A stretch of 64,000 nucleotides of DNA, taken from assembly GCA_029558715.1 (NCBI GenBank), contig JAKQEA010000052.1, positions 1 to 64,000 of the forward strand, given 5' to 3'. Below the pieces are notes generated by a model. It did not search any database. It saw only the letters and a program-made list of their open reading frames with translations, and had not been told where the DNA came from. Below, in pieces: positions 37,063 through 46,687 of the stretch. Position 1 is the first letter of the stretch, and each line of letters opens with the position of its first letter. Both the position numbers and the translations under genes were made by a program. The DNA is from Bacteroidota bacterium. Its GTDB lineage: Bacteria > Bacteroidota > Bacteroidia > Chitinophagales > Chitinophagaceae.

Positions 37063-38766
37063 TCAGAGTTTATTCTTGCCAAAATACCGATGGAAATCGG
37101 GCATGGGTTCTTCCTGAAACCGAAGCCCTCCCTGATGATATATTTCATCAAAAAAGGCTTGCTCATAAACAGAAAACTGACAAAGGGTATCAGTCATTTT
37201 CGCATAGGGCTTGAACTTGTCCGGATACTTCAAAAAATATCCACAAACATCCAATTCATCAATTGCATAAATATGTCCGTGAAGTAACTTTCTGTTATTT
37301 AAAAAATTAAGAAATTTACCCTGTGAGTTCCGTGTATGGTGTTTTAATGTAAGCAGGAATATTTCAAGGTCATCTATGTAAACACTCCAGGGATAATTAT
37401 CAGCTTCATCTTTCCTCAACAATAACTTTAAATCAGTCTGTAAACTTCCGAATCTTTCTAAGGTAACAACAATAGAAAAAACAGAGTGATATTTTGAAGG
37501 ATTGATAGTGTATAGTGTATTGCCACTTTTATCTTTTACAGGAAAGCAATTTTTGCTATTAAAGAAATTTTCTACTCGTTTACACTGGTCGTATCCATGC
37601 TGAACCGAATCTTTAAAATCATCCTTGAGCCTTACAAGTGCTTTCTCTATATCACGGAAGGGTTCTCTTAATTTTGATGCCTTCGTTTCAACGATAATAG
37701 CAGTGCCTTTTGTTAGTATCAGTAGGTCCTGTTCAAAACCCTCTTTAACAAAGTAATTTTCATAAAAGAAGGACGAAGAATTTCGAAAGAAAGATTTAAA
37801 CATAGCAGCAACCTTTTGCTCCAGTTGCTTTTCACGGTGTCTGCGGATTTTATCTTTTATACTCTCATCACCGGAAAGAAATTCGTAAATGCGTCTATAG
37901 ACAGCAATCGGGATTTGTTTTTGACAAATATGAAGGTATTTATTCTCAGCTATTTCTAAAATAGGGGCTGTTTCAATCGGGTTTTTATCAGTGTAGTATC
38001 GAAAAGATTTTAGTGATGTTGGTTTGAAGGAAAACAGCTCCAGAAATTTATCAACTTTGCCATTATCAAGAGTATGATATAAATCTTCTTTTGAAAACAT
38101 CAGATAGGCATGAGTTTTAGCATGAAATGAAAGTAGAGCATTACTGATTTCTTCAGGAAGTTGATTGATAGCGTCAGAAAGAGATGCTTGGTTGGAGTGA
38201 ATCTTGTTATGAAATTCATTGAACTCTTGGGTATGCGTAAACTCCATTACCTGGTTAAACCTGATTTTTGTCACTAACTCTGTCACTTTATACACTTCAA
38301 TCAGGAAATCAACGTCAAGGCCAAAAGCATCAATTATTTTATCCTCAAATGGCTGAAACACCGTTCTGATTTTTTCTAAATCTTGCTCCACATAGCTTAA
38401 AACTCCGTTATCAAAATAGTTTCTGAAAGCCATTTCATGTATTGCTGCATCTTCAGTATAATCTTCGAATTTCTGAATGTGGTAATGACTTCTAATTTCA
38501 TTTACCTTATCGGCAAGTTCACCAAGATTTTTGGGATTAAATTCAAATGATTCTGTTCCTCTTTTTTCAGCAAAAGCATTAAGTGCAATCAGGTAAAGAA
38601 AATCTTTGAGCTTGGACTTGAATTTGTTCAATTCAATGTCATCTCCATCTTCCGGCCTGCGTTTAATGAAATAAGCAAAAAAGCCTGCAAAGCTTTCGGG
38701 GTCATACTTGCTTACTTCACTAATTAACTCATCAATTTTATTCTCCAGTTTTTCGTTCTTAATCAT
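37063..38766 (-). CDS. PD-(D/E)xK-like nuclease, fifth gene of the Wadjet operon
   Basis: 567 residues. The first ~300 residues are mainly helical and unrecognised. The C-terminal half has a restriction-endonuclease-like core: E316 (KQLEQKVAAMF), D347 (GFEQDLLIL), E360 and K362 (AIIVETKASK), the order and spacing of a PD-(D/E)xK site. It begins nine bases after the jetD stop on the same strand, so it is almost certainly co-transcribed with jetABCD. It is not one of the four canonical Wadjet components. It may be an added effector or a separate nuclease cargo gene; its function is unknown. Confidence 0.6.
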   Translation of the reverse strand: MIKNEKLENKIDELISEVSKYDPESFAGFFAYFIKRRPEDGDDIELNKFKSKLKDFLYLIALNAFAEKRGTESFEFNPKNLGELADKVNEIRSHYHIQKFEDYTEDAAIHEMAFRNYFDNGVLSYVEQDLEKIRTVFQPFEDKIIDAFGLDVDFLIEVYKVTELVTKIRFNQVMEFTHTQEFNEFHNKIHSNQASLSDAINQLPEEISNALLSFHAKTHAYLMFSKEDLYHTLDNGKVDKFLELFSFKPTSLKSFRYYTDKNPIETAPILEIAENKYLHICQKQIPIAVYRRIYEFLSGDESIKDKIRRHREKQLEQKVAAMFKSFFRNSSSFFYENYFVKEGFEQDLLILTKGTAIIVETKASKLREPFRDIEKALVRLKDDFKDSVQHGYDQCKRVENFFNSKNCFPVKDKSGNTLYTINPSKYHSVFSIVVTLERFGSLQTDLKLLLRKDEADNYPWSVYIDDLEIFLLTLKHHTRNSQGKFLNFLNNRKLLHGHIYAIDELDVCGYFLKYPDKFKPYAKMTDTLCQFSVYEQAFFDEIYHQGGLRFQEEPMPDFHRYFGKNKL

Positions 38767-38775
38767 TTCGCAGAC

Positions 38776-39918
38776 TCAGTTTAAGATTGAATTGAGTTGA
38801 TGTGAGATGTAAGAATTGGTAATACGTTCCTGCTCTAATCGCTTATTGTTGTTCTGTAAAAAGTTATACAGTGCCGATTCATCGGTATTGAGGTTTTCCA
38901 GGGATAATTTCCTGTAAGTTGAGAAAACGGAGAATTGACTAAATTGATTATAAGTTTCTTCATCCATTAAAAAACTCTTTGCATCAGGGTAATATTGCCT
39001 GATAATATTCAGCATTTCAAATCCGGCTGCATCGAGGTCAAACCAGCAATACAAATCAGTATTTTCAAGCCAGGTTATGTGTTTGCTTACTCTGCTCTTG
39101 AAACCCTCACCAAAAATTGCAATCGCATTTTTTACTTTTGGAAACGAAAGAAAACAAGCTTTGTTTTCAATAATGAATACTCTTTGAGGTTGCCATTTTA
39201 GTGATGCGGAATCTTCTATTGTCAGGGCCAATTCATCGAAGCCTACAACAGGTTTAAAGTCGTCATCCAATATTCGTATTTGAGTATAAATAGTTGGTCT
39301 TTTAATATAGTATCGGTCAAGAAAATCAGTTGCTTTTGGGTCAAGCCATTCTTGGGGTAAAATGATGTCGAGAAGCTTTTTCAAAGCCGCCGAATTGGTT
39401 TCAATAAATTTCGAATCTACTTTAATAGGCAGCTCTCTCAGGTATAGATTATGAGGTGGTTTATTGCTTTTAAAGTAACAGCATACTTTTATTAAACCAT
39501 GTATATTATCTGATTGTGATAAAAGGAAAGAGGCATTATCCTTAACCCATTCAGCTAATTCAGGAAACCCATTAATTAGTAGCTGAATAGATTGCTGAAT
39601 TTTAGAATAGTCTCTTTCTTTTTTAGTGAAATAAAAGAAGTCCTCAGATGTTTCAAAATAGATTTTAGCTGGCACTTTTTGTTTAGTTCCTTCTATGATT
39701 TTCTCCTTCCATTCAACAGTATAGCCTTTTCCTTTTACCTCTTTTGAATGCTGGTATAAAGGAACAATTGCAGCTTTCAGTTCATTAAAATTTGTGCCTG
39801 ACAGCTTTTTGTTTGATGGTAATGACAAAGGGAAAATATCCTGCTCATTCAAAATGGCTGTAATAACTTTATTAAACAGCTTTTCCGATTTTTCTAAAAG
39901 TTCTTTTGGTGTTATCAT
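38776..39918 (-). CDS. jetD: Wadjet component JetD (Toprim nuclease; DUF3322/DUF2220)
   Basis: 380 residues, the usual size. The N-terminal DUF3322-like part is followed by a topoisomerase-VI-like Toprim domain. Visible catalytic residues are E251 (VFIIENKACFLSFP), D294 and D296 (CWFDLDAAGFEML). The ENKxxFL and DLDxxG motifs are those of JetD/MksG, the subunit that cuts circular DNA after loop extrusion by the JetABC complex. Its ATG overlaps the jetC stop by four bases. All key acidic residues are present. Confidence 0.88.
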   Translation of the reverse strand: MITPKELLEKSEKLFNKVITAILNEQDIFPLSLPSNKKLSGTNFNELKAAIVPLYQHSKEVKGKGYTVEWKEKIIEGTKQKVPAKIYFETSEDFFYFTKKERDYSKIQQSIQLLINGFPELAEWVKDNASFLLSQSDNIHGLIKVCCYFKSNKPPHNLYLRELPIKVDSKFIETNSAALKKLLDIILPQEWLDPKATDFLDRYYIKRPTIYTQIRILDDDFKPVVGFDELALTIEDSASLKWQPQRVFIIENKACFLSFPKVKNAIAIFGEGFKSRVSKHITWLENTDLYCWFDLDAAGFEMLNIIRQYYPDAKSFLMDEETYNQFSQFSVFSTYRKLSLENLNTDESALYNFLQNNNKRLEQERITNSYISHQLNSILN

Positions 39919-42900
39919 TCTCTTGTTTCGGCTAACTGTTTAAAGCTTTCTTTTTTCTCATAATACTGCTCCATAGTAAGATTGTATAAAACAGAACTCT
40001 TTTTATTCTTTATTTCTACAAAATGAACAGCATTGATGTAAGGCTCTGCAATATTAATTTTATCAAGCGGTGTAACTACCAGAATCTGCAAATTAAGCTG
40101 TGCACAAAATTCCATGAGGAACTGACTTTTTTCAGGGTCTAACTTACTGAACGCTTCATCTACCGTTATAAACCGAAGGCTTTTGTGCTGCTTGCCAACC
40201 TGGAAAATGCCAAACTGATGGGCAATTGCAGCGCCTAAAATGGCGTAGGTAAATTGAGCCTTTTGACCGCCAGAATAGCTGGCTGTATTATCGTGGTATT
40301 GTCCGGCTTTATTGTCAACAACAGAATATTCTCTTGCACTGAATACAAGCCAGTTTCTTACATCAGTTACCTTTCTGCGCCAGACTTCTTCTTTTTGTAA
40401 TTCACTTATCAGTTCTTTGATTTTATTAAATATTTCTAACCTGTATGCCTCATCATTTTTTTGTTTTTCAAAATCAAGTGCATTGGGTATTGCTGTGTTC
40501 AATTGACCCCTGAATATATTTACTTCATTTTCGCCTCTCAACTGGCGACTCTCAAGTTGCAAATATGTATCTGGATGCCGGTTAAAAGTTATTTTTTTTA
40601 GCGGCACATTCAGTTCTTCAATCATATCCTCAATTTTGTTCAGTTCATTATTGAGCCATGCCCTGTAACTGGTAAGTGCATCGAGCATACTTTTATCCAT
40701 ATAATCCCTGAACCTTCGCTTATGTTCAACAAGCCGTTGTGTTTGTATTGTTTTGTATAAATCTTCCAAATCATCGAGGCCGGATAAGTCGGCCTTAATA
40801 TTCATCACATCACCGCTCCAGTTAGCAAACTCATTTGTAATTTTTTCACCCGGGTTTATAAAAGCCGCAATCAACCCGGTAGTTTCCAGTTCAAGTTTGC
40901 TGACAGCATTCCCCGCTGTTTTCTGTTTCCCTTTCAATTTTACAGCAGCCTGAATCCGCATATTGTCAAATTGTTCTAATGTACGGATGTCGAATAGTGT
41001 AATTTCAGCATCAGTCAGGAACTCAACAATAGCTTGTTCGCCGGATTCTTTTAGTTCTTCATAATTGATTTTTAGTTTGCGAAGGTTTTTGTCATTATAC
41101 TCTCCATCGAGCTTACTGATTTTTGTAATTAAAGCATCCCTCTTTTTGTTTTCATCCTGCAATTGTTTTTCAACTTCTTTTAGCTGATTACTGATGGTTT
41201 CATACGCATCCGATGATTTTTTTAGCTCCTGAACCTGTTTGTTTAAGGATGTTATTTTCTCAGCATGTTGAGCCCAGTTTATATCGTCGAAATTCTTTAG
41301 TTGTAAAAGATTGGATAATGTTTGGATTTTAGTTTGAAGAACAATGATAGTCGGGTTAAGCTCTTTAATTTTATTTGTAAGTGCTGTATGTGTTTTTTCG
41401 TGGTTATATTTTTCTTGCTGCAAATAGTTCACGGTTGCCTTATTATCCCAGCCCAACCTGTACTTTGATTTATTCCATCTTCCCGGCCTGTCATCTTTTT
41501 CATGGCGATTAACATTTCGCAAAAGGCCATTTGAAGTAATGGCTTTGGGAGAACCGTAAAATACTTCTAAATCATCAGTACAATAATAGTTGAAACGGTC
41601 CAGTAAAAATGTTTCAAGCCAATTTTTATAAACAGAATCTTTTAATTCAATCTTGTTAATCATATCGTCATCTCCTGTAGGCCAGCGATGCAAACTGTTA
41701 GACGGTTTCCGCTCAATTTTGTGATATACAATTTTTGTTTGCATATCATTGTTATAGATAAACTGGTTTACAGCTTTACTGAATTTTTCAGGAACTAATA
41801 GTTGCATTGAAAAATTATGTAACAATTTTTCAATTGAATCTTCCCATTTCTGTTCGGTTGATTTTACCTTAATGAGTTCTCCAACAAACGGTATTTCATC
41901 TTCGGTTGTTTCAAGAATACTTATCAATCTTGCCCTCGCATTAATTAAATCATCCGGAATACGGTTTTTTCTTGAAAGCAGCGAAGTGATTTGCTGTTGC
42001 AGGTTTTCAATTTTGCTTTCTACACTTTCCTGCTCAATTTTCAGTCTGAGCTTTTGCTCAGTAAGTTTTTCCGCTTCAGCAGGTACTGTTTTATTTAATT
42101 CCAGTACTTTATTGTAATTATTTCTGAAGATAGTGGCATCAATATCTGTATCAAGGTTTAATTCACTACAAAATTTTAAATAACGGGCATTTTCTGTACT
42201 CTTGTGATTTCTCTTGTCAGTTTCGCTATCTATGTCTTTATTCAGTAATGAAACCTGGCTGTCAATATTCAATGCAGCTTTTTGTGCAATAAGCTGCCCC
42301 TTTTCTTTATCAAGTTTTTCTAAAGATTCTGTAATTGCGGCTTTCTCCTTTTGAGCAATTTCAATATCAAGTTCAAGACGTTCTACTTCTTTTTCAAGTA
42401 ATCCATCCTCAATCTTACCTAAATAGAATGGCATTTGTTCTTCAACCAAATCAAGTCTTTCTTTTTTGTTTCTTAGCTCCGTTAGCGTTTGCTTATTTTT
42501 TATTACAGGTGTAAGTAATTCAAGCTGCTTTTCATCTTTCACAATCTTTTTATGACTATCCAATAAGTCATAATAATGAGTATATAAGTTTTTGAATTGT
42601 TCTTCGGCATCTGATTCTTCTAACATTTCCTGCCGTATAAAATTTGTCAGGTCGCCAAGAACTTTAATCCCAACTGTCTGGCCAAAAAGTGAAAGTGCTT
42701 TATCTCTCAGGCCGAATAATTCACTGAACCGGGCTGCATATTCTTTAAAGCTGTTATATATTTCGGTTTTGGCATACTGCTTAACCAGTTTCTTTTTCCA
42801 GTCGCCTTTGAAATCAAAATGGTCTTTACCGAAATGGTCATTTATATTTAATAGGTAAGGTGAAACGATAAATATTTTCTGTAAACCACCATTGCTAAAC

Positions 42901-43316
42901 CAACGAACCTGTACCAAAGTTATGGTATGCTGCGTTCCTGAGTTTTGAAAACAGGCAAGTAATACCGAATAAGGGTTATCTGATTTTGTACGCAGTTGCT
43001 CCGTCTTTGATTTTTCTTCAGCTTCAGAAAATATTTTACCGTGAAAGCCCCAGAAGTATGAATTTTCATCTCTTTCTTTTTTCGATTCAGCGCCTGATGA
43101 CTGGTTGTAAAACCTTTTATTAGTTGGTACAAGGATGGTGAGTAAAGCATCAATCAATGTTGTTTTGCCACTGCCATTAGCACCCGTAAGCAGTGAGGTA
43201 CGGCCATCTGGTTGCAATTTATACACTTTACCATTAAATGTACCCCAGTTAAACACTTCCAGGTATCTTAACCGGTAGCCATTATCTGCATTATTATTAC
43301 TAAACAGGGTTGACAT
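39915..43316 (-). CDS. jetC: Wadjet component JetC (SMC-like ATPase)
   Basis: 1133 residues. An N-terminal ATPase half has Walker A GANGSGKT (45-52) and R/D-loop-like sequence. Two long coiled-coil arms (about 260-480 and 640-800) flank a hinge-like globular part near 500-630. The C-terminal half has signature YSGGQKAQFTYAILGAA and Walker B LRFITVDEAFSKLDPEKS. It matches MksB/JetC-type SMC proteins that extrude DNA loops and sense plasmid-sized circles. All ATPase motifs are intact. It overlaps jetB by 17 bases. Confidence 0.9.
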   Translation of the reverse strand: MSTLFSNNNADNGYRLRYLEVFNWGTFNGKVYKLQPDGRTSLLTGANGSGKTTLIDALLTILVPTNKRFYNQSSGAESKKERDENSYFWGFHGKIFSEAEEKSKTEQLRTKSDNPYSVLLACFQNSGTQHTITLVQVRWFSNGGLQKIFIVSPYLLNINDHFGKDHFDFKGDWKKKLVKQYAKTEIYNSFKEYAARFSELFGLRDKALSLFGQTVGIKVLGDLTNFIRQEMLEESDAEEQFKNLYTHYYDLLDSHKKIVKDEKQLELLTPVIKNKQTLTELRNKKERLDLVEEQMPFYLGKIEDGLLEKEVERLELDIEIAQKEKAAITESLEKLDKEKGQLIAQKAALNIDSQVSLLNKDIDSETDKRNHKSTENARYLKFCSELNLDTDIDATIFRNNYNKVLELNKTVPAEAEKLTEQKLRLKIEQESVESKIENLQQQITSLLSRKNRIPDDLINARARLISILETTEDEIPFVGELIKVKSTEQKWEDSIEKLLHNFSMQLLVPEKFSKAVNQFIYNNDMQTKIVYHKIERKPSNSLHRWPTGDDDMINKIELKDSVYKNWLETFLLDRFNYYCTDDLEVFYGSPKAITSNGLLRNVNRHEKDDRPGRWNKSKYRLGWDNKATVNYLQQEKYNHEKTHTALTNKIKELNPTIIVLQTKIQTLSNLLQLKNFDDINWAQHAEKITSLNKQVQELKKSSDAYETISNQLKEVEKQLQDENKKRDALITKISKLDGEYNDKNLRKLKINYEELKESGEQAIVEFLTDAEITLFDIRTLEQFDNMRIQAAVKLKGKQKTAGNAVSKLELETTGLIAAFINPGEKITNEFANWSGDVMNIKADLSGLDDLEDLYKTIQTQRLVEHKRRFRDYMDKSMLDALTSYRAWLNNELNKIEDMIEELNVPLKKITFNRHPDTYLQLESRQLRGENEVNIFRGQLNTAIPNALDFEKQKNDEAYRLEIFNKIKELISELQKEEVWRRKVTDVRNWLVFSAREYSVVDNKAGQYHDNTASYSGGQKAQFTYAILGAAIAHQFGIFQVGKQHKSLRFITVDEAFSKLDPEKSQFLMEFCAQLNLQILVVTPLDKINIAEPYINAVHFVEIKNKKSSVLYNLTMEQYYEKKESFKQLAETRE

Positions 43317-43890
43317 AATTACTTAGCCTATTCTTGATTTCTTCTAATTTATCATTGCTGATAAATGCTTTAATAATTCTTTTTATCTCATATTGATTAT
43401 TGTCTTTGTTAGCAACATCTTCACGGTTTAATTTCAGTATGCCGATATTCAGCAAACTGTTTATTGGTTTTGATAAATCTTTCCATAGCTTACTTTTATT
43501 GTTATGCTCTTTATAAAACAATTCAATACGTTCTTTAATTTCCTTTTGCGTTAAATAGAACTTTCTCCCATCACTTTTCACATCATTTTCTTCCAGGCCT
43601 TCTCTTAAAATTACGGCAAGCAATGTTGCTTCGTAATTCAAAGATTGCTTTTTCATAAGGCGTGGCAAGGGATTATCATCATTCTCATCAGCTTCTGGTT
43701 GTAATACTCTTGCAAATCCATCCTGCTCAGAAATGATAAGTTCCATCCCTATTTTACCAAAATACTCTTGTATGGCCGACTGCCAGGCAGATAATTCCCG
43801 CCAGATGTTTTTATCATCCGCATATAGCGGCCCCTGAAGAAGTTTTATAATAACCGCAGCAAATGGGGCTCTTGAAATTTTAGTTTCCAT
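43300..43890 (-). CDS. jetB: Wadjet component JetB (DUF4194; MksE-like)
   Basis: 196 residues, typical length. VIIKLLQGPLYADDKNIWRE, LSAWQSAIQEYFGKIGMELI and the NYEATLLAVILREGLEEND segment are DUF4194 features, a winged-helix kleisin-associated (KITE) subunit. It bridges JetA and the JetC heads. The start lies one base from the jetA stop and the 3' end overlaps jetC. Confidence 0.88.
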   Translation of the reverse strand: METKISRAPFAAVIIKLLQGPLYADDKNIWRELSAWQSAIQEYFGKIGMELIISEQDGFARVLQPEADENDDNPLPRLMKKQSLNYEATLLAVILREGLEENDVKSDGRKFYLTQKEIKERIELFYKEHNNKSKLWKDLSKPINSLLNIGILKLNREDVANKDNNQYEIKRIIKAFISNDKLEEIKNRLSNYVNPV

Positions 43891-43891
43891 A

Positions 43892-45355
43892 TTATTGTGT
43901 TGACAGTTTAGTATAAATAACTATTGGTACATTCATTTGTATATCGCCTACCAAAATTGGTTCTTTAGCTTCTTCAAGTATGATATGGTGAGACTCGGAA
44001 GTGGCTATTGAGAAATAGCCGACAATTTCACTTAGTCCATTTTCAATTCCATATTCATCAACAATCTCTTTTAATGTTACCTGGCTTTTTCCCTCAAGCA
44101 TTGCATCAATTCGCTGTAACAATTTTTTTCTGTCAATGGTAAACTGGTCAAATAATATTTTTAAATCCGGGTTTGTATCATCTTCACTGCCGTCAGGAAA
44201 TAAAATTCCGGTAATTATATCTTTCTCCTCACCGGGTTCCCACCTGTCAAAAAGATTAATGTTAGGTTCATCTTCAATAGTAAGAAAATCGTCTTCTTTT
44301 ATTTTCGTATCAATCAATGAATAGGCCATTTGCCGTATTTCACCAATCAGTTCCATCGCCCTGCGTCGTTCCAGTAAATTTTTTTCTGATAAAACCCTGC
44401 TCAGTTTTTCGCTTAGCTTCCTATTTGAATCAATTACCCTTCGTCCTGATACATGCAAGTATCTCTTTAAGTGTTTTAAGAACCGGTCATTATTATAATC
44501 AATATTTTGTTCAGTTAAGAGTTGATACAATTTCTCAGTTAACTGAGAAAATTCCTGCTGCCTTCTTTCATCCATTAAAAACTCCCAAAAGGCTTTGAAA
44601 CTCTTTCCCTGTGGCTTCTGGTCAATTTCATCAAGCGCATCAAGAGCAAATACTAATAGAGTTCCTTTGGCAATATCTTTTTCAGTGTACTTCCGCTGAA
44701 TATCTTTTCTTATTTGTTCAAAATTCTGTTCTACTTCACTAAAATCTGCAAGCAGCTCTCTTGCCATTTTATTTAAATCATAGAATTGTTCTTTTATTTC
44801 AGTTTCATCAAATACAGAGGGTTTTTTGCCAGACTTCAGCAAGTTAATTTCATTTTCAATTTCCCATTTTTTGTTTTTAAGTTCTTCAATTCTTACTTCT
44901 GCATCTTCATTTGTCTGCTCAATCATTTTTTGAAGCTTAAAAAAAATATCCCGGAACCGGCTGTTGGTTCCAACATGGTCCCTGCGTTCTAAATCTGTAA
45001 GCCATCGTAATGCTTTAATTGTATCAGGAGTTAATTCATGAAGGTCTTCGCCTTCATCATTTGGATACTTAGAAAGAAAACCACTGTTACTCCATTTTTC
45101 AATATACTGAGCTGCCCTTACTGAAAAATCGTCGAATAAAGTACCTGCTTCAAGTTCTTCATCTTTTTCTTCATAAGAGAGTTCTTCCATATAGCCTTCC
45201 AGCTTGCTGCGTAACTCACTATTTGAAATGGTGGTGATATTAGCATTTGAGAAAACTTTCTGAAAAAAAGAAATGATAAAAGGGGCATTTTTTGCCCTTA
45301 AAAGCAGTAGCGGCTTTGCTGTTTTAAACTGTAAAAGTATTTCCTCAAAGGTCAT
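43892..45355 (-). CDS. jetA: Wadjet component JetA (DUF3375; MksF/kleisin-like)
   Basis: 487 residues. KALRWLTDLERRDHVGTNSR then FRDIFFKLQKMIEQT (about 115-150) is the DUF3375 hallmark, followed by coiled coil to about 240. RRAMELIGEIRQMAYSLIDT and a C-terminal winged-helix-like region with TLKEIVDEYGIENGLSEIVG complete it. JetA acts as the kleisin that closes the SMC ring. With jetB, jetC and jetD it makes a complete type I Wadjet set. It follows radC by 56 bases with no terminator between. Confidence 0.88.
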   Translation of the reverse strand: MTFEEILLQFKTAKPLLLLRAKNAPFIISFFQKVFSNANITTISNSELRSKLEGYMEELSYEEKDEELEAGTLFDDFSVRAAQYIEKWSNSGFLSKYPNDEGEDLHELTPDTIKALRWLTDLERRDHVGTNSRFRDIFFKLQKMIEQTNEDAEVRIEELKNKKWEIENEINLLKSGKKPSVFDETEIKEQFYDLNKMARELLADFSEVEQNFEQIRKDIQRKYTEKDIAKGTLLVFALDALDEIDQKPQGKSFKAFWEFLMDERRQQEFSQLTEKLYQLLTEQNIDYNNDRFLKHLKRYLHVSGRRVIDSNRKLSEKLSRVLSEKNLLERRRAMELIGEIRQMAYSLIDTKIKEDDFLTIEDEPNINLFDRWEPGEEKDIITGILFPDGSEDDTNPDLKILFDQFTIDRKKLLQRIDAMLEGKSQVTLKEIVDEYGIENGLSEIVGYFSIATSESHHIILEEAKEPILVGDIQMNVPIVIYTKLSTQ

Positions 45356-45411
45356 ACCTCTAAAATAAGATATTTACGCTAAAGAAATGAAAAAGAATGA
45401 TTTAGAAGGTG

Positions 45412-45885
45412 TTACAACAGTCCTTCATCAGCAAAGCTGTAATAAGCCTCGCTGGTTATAATGATATGGTCAATCACCCTTATATCATGATACTTTGCAG
45501 CTTCTTTTATTTTTAGCGTTAGTTCTTCATCAGCCCTGCTTGGTTTCAGGTTGCCGGATGGATGGTTGTGAGAAAGTATAATACTTACAGCAAGCGATTT
45601 TATTGATGCAGCCAATATCAATCTTGGGTCGGCAACAGTGCCGGTTATACCTCCTGATGATGCATCATAAACTCCGGTTACCCTATTAGCCCTGTTCAGG
45701 AATACTACTTTAAATTCTTCCAGCATTTCAATTTTATTTTCATCCCAAACTTGTTTGAGTACATTGTAAATATCTTTTGAGTCTTTTACTATTGGCCTTT
45801 CAGAAGCTTTTATTTTTGTTTTATAAACCAGTTCTACTTCTGCTACTCTTGTCCATTCCGGAAATTGCATTATCATCTGTTCCAT
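45412..45885 (-). CDS. radC: RadC-like JAB-domain protein
   Basis: 157 residues. It lacks the helix-hairpin-helix part of chromosomal RadC and keeps the JAB/MPN+ domain. Metal-binding residues appear in LSHNHPSGNLKPSRADEEL (HxHPSG...D). KVVFLNRANRVTGVYDASSG and HDIRVIDHIIITSEAYYSFA are standard. Short RadC proteins are regular passengers of Bacteroidota mobile elements; a DNA-processing or anti-restriction role is suspected. It is the likely first gene of the Wadjet operon here. Confidence 0.85.
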   Translation of the reverse strand: MEQMIMQFPEWTRVAEVELVYKTKIKASERPIVKDSKDIYNVLKQVWDENKIEMLEEFKVVFLNRANRVTGVYDASSGGITGTVADPRLILAASIKSLAVSIILSHNHPSGNLKPSRADEELTLKIKEAAKYHDIRVIDHIIITSEAYYSFADEGLL

Positions 45886-45932
45886 AACTTAACTTTTTAC
45901 TTGTTTAAAAATTAATTACAGAACATGCCTTG

Positions 45933-46040
45933 CCTTTTGGCAATAAAGGCCATGAAGCAACGGAATAAATAGTGTCTGTTGCTATGAGGGAATACTTTAG
46001 TTTATGCCGGAATTTCATGGCCGCTTCAGCAGCCAAAAGG
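45933..46040. repeat. Three nested perfect inverted repeats upstream of radC/Wadjet
   Basis: CCTTTTGGC (45933-45941) pairs with GCCAAAAGG (46032-46040). Inside it GGCCATGAA (45948-45956) pairs with TTCATGGCC (46014-46022). Inside that AGCAAC (45956-45961) pairs with GTTGCT (45978-45983). All arms are perfect and correctly nested. The rest of this 269-base gap (45886-46154) shows no gene. It could be a leader structure for the radC-jet operon, a recombination or origin site, or a small RNA. Confidence 0.55.
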
Positions 46041-46154
46041 GGAACTTTGTGGGAGGAATTAATGAGAAATATTTACATCCTGTAAACAGCTATCAACTTA
46101 AATCTCAATCAAATAAACAGTAATATTAAAATCACTGTAAGAAATAGTTTCTAT

Positions 46155-46682
46155 TTATTCATACCTCTTTACTTCAATTTCAAATAAACAGCAATTGGTT
46201 TCATTTTGATAATGCAAGGGAAGGTTTGCTGTATCAGTTAGCTTGACCATTCCCAAAAAATTAAAACCTGCTGATGTATAATGCTCAATTAGTTTAGTGT
46301 TATTACCTAATGTATCTAACCGGATAAATTTTTTCCCAATTTCTTTTGCGTACTTTTTTGCCCATTCAGCGATTTTGTCAACATACCTGTTTCCCCGAAA
46401 AGTTGGGTTTGTGCAAATGCGATGTATGTAAATAGCATCATTCTTATCTTTTTCAGCCCATATCTCTTTGTCGGTAAAAGTAATAGTCCAGTTACAAGCT
46501 ATAATATCATCGCTAACTATTTTCCATTGACGGTTTTCAGTTATTTCTTTTTCTATAAAAGACTTTCCAAAAATTGGCCAAACCACCATTTCCCTCTGAA
46601 TTTGTAAATTTCTTGCCGCTTCATATAAAAGCAGGATATCATCTGCATCAGCTAATTTACAATTTGTAATTTCAGTTCCCAT
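46155..46682 (-). CDS. GNAT-family N-acetyltransferase
   Basis: 175 residues. The acetyl-CoA loop lies in YIHRICTNPTFRGNRYVDKI (the TNPxFRGNxxxxK variant of R/QxxGxG/A), followed by IRLDTLGNNTKLIEHYTSAG, then FNFLGMVKLTD. These are GNAT motifs A and B. The substrate is unknown. It ends in a run of minus-strand cargo genes and starts five bases from the hydrolase stop, so it is probably co-transcribed with it. Confidence 0.82.
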   Translation of the reverse strand: MGTEITNCKLADADDILLLYEAARNLQIQREMVVWPIFGKSFIEKEITENRQWKIVSDDIIACNWTITFTDKEIWAEKDKNDAIYIHRICTNPTFRGNRYVDKIAEWAKKYAKEIGKKFIRLDTLGNNTKLIEHYTSAGFNFLGMVKLTDTANLPLHYQNETNCCLFEIEVKRYE

Positions 46683-46687
46683 ATTTA

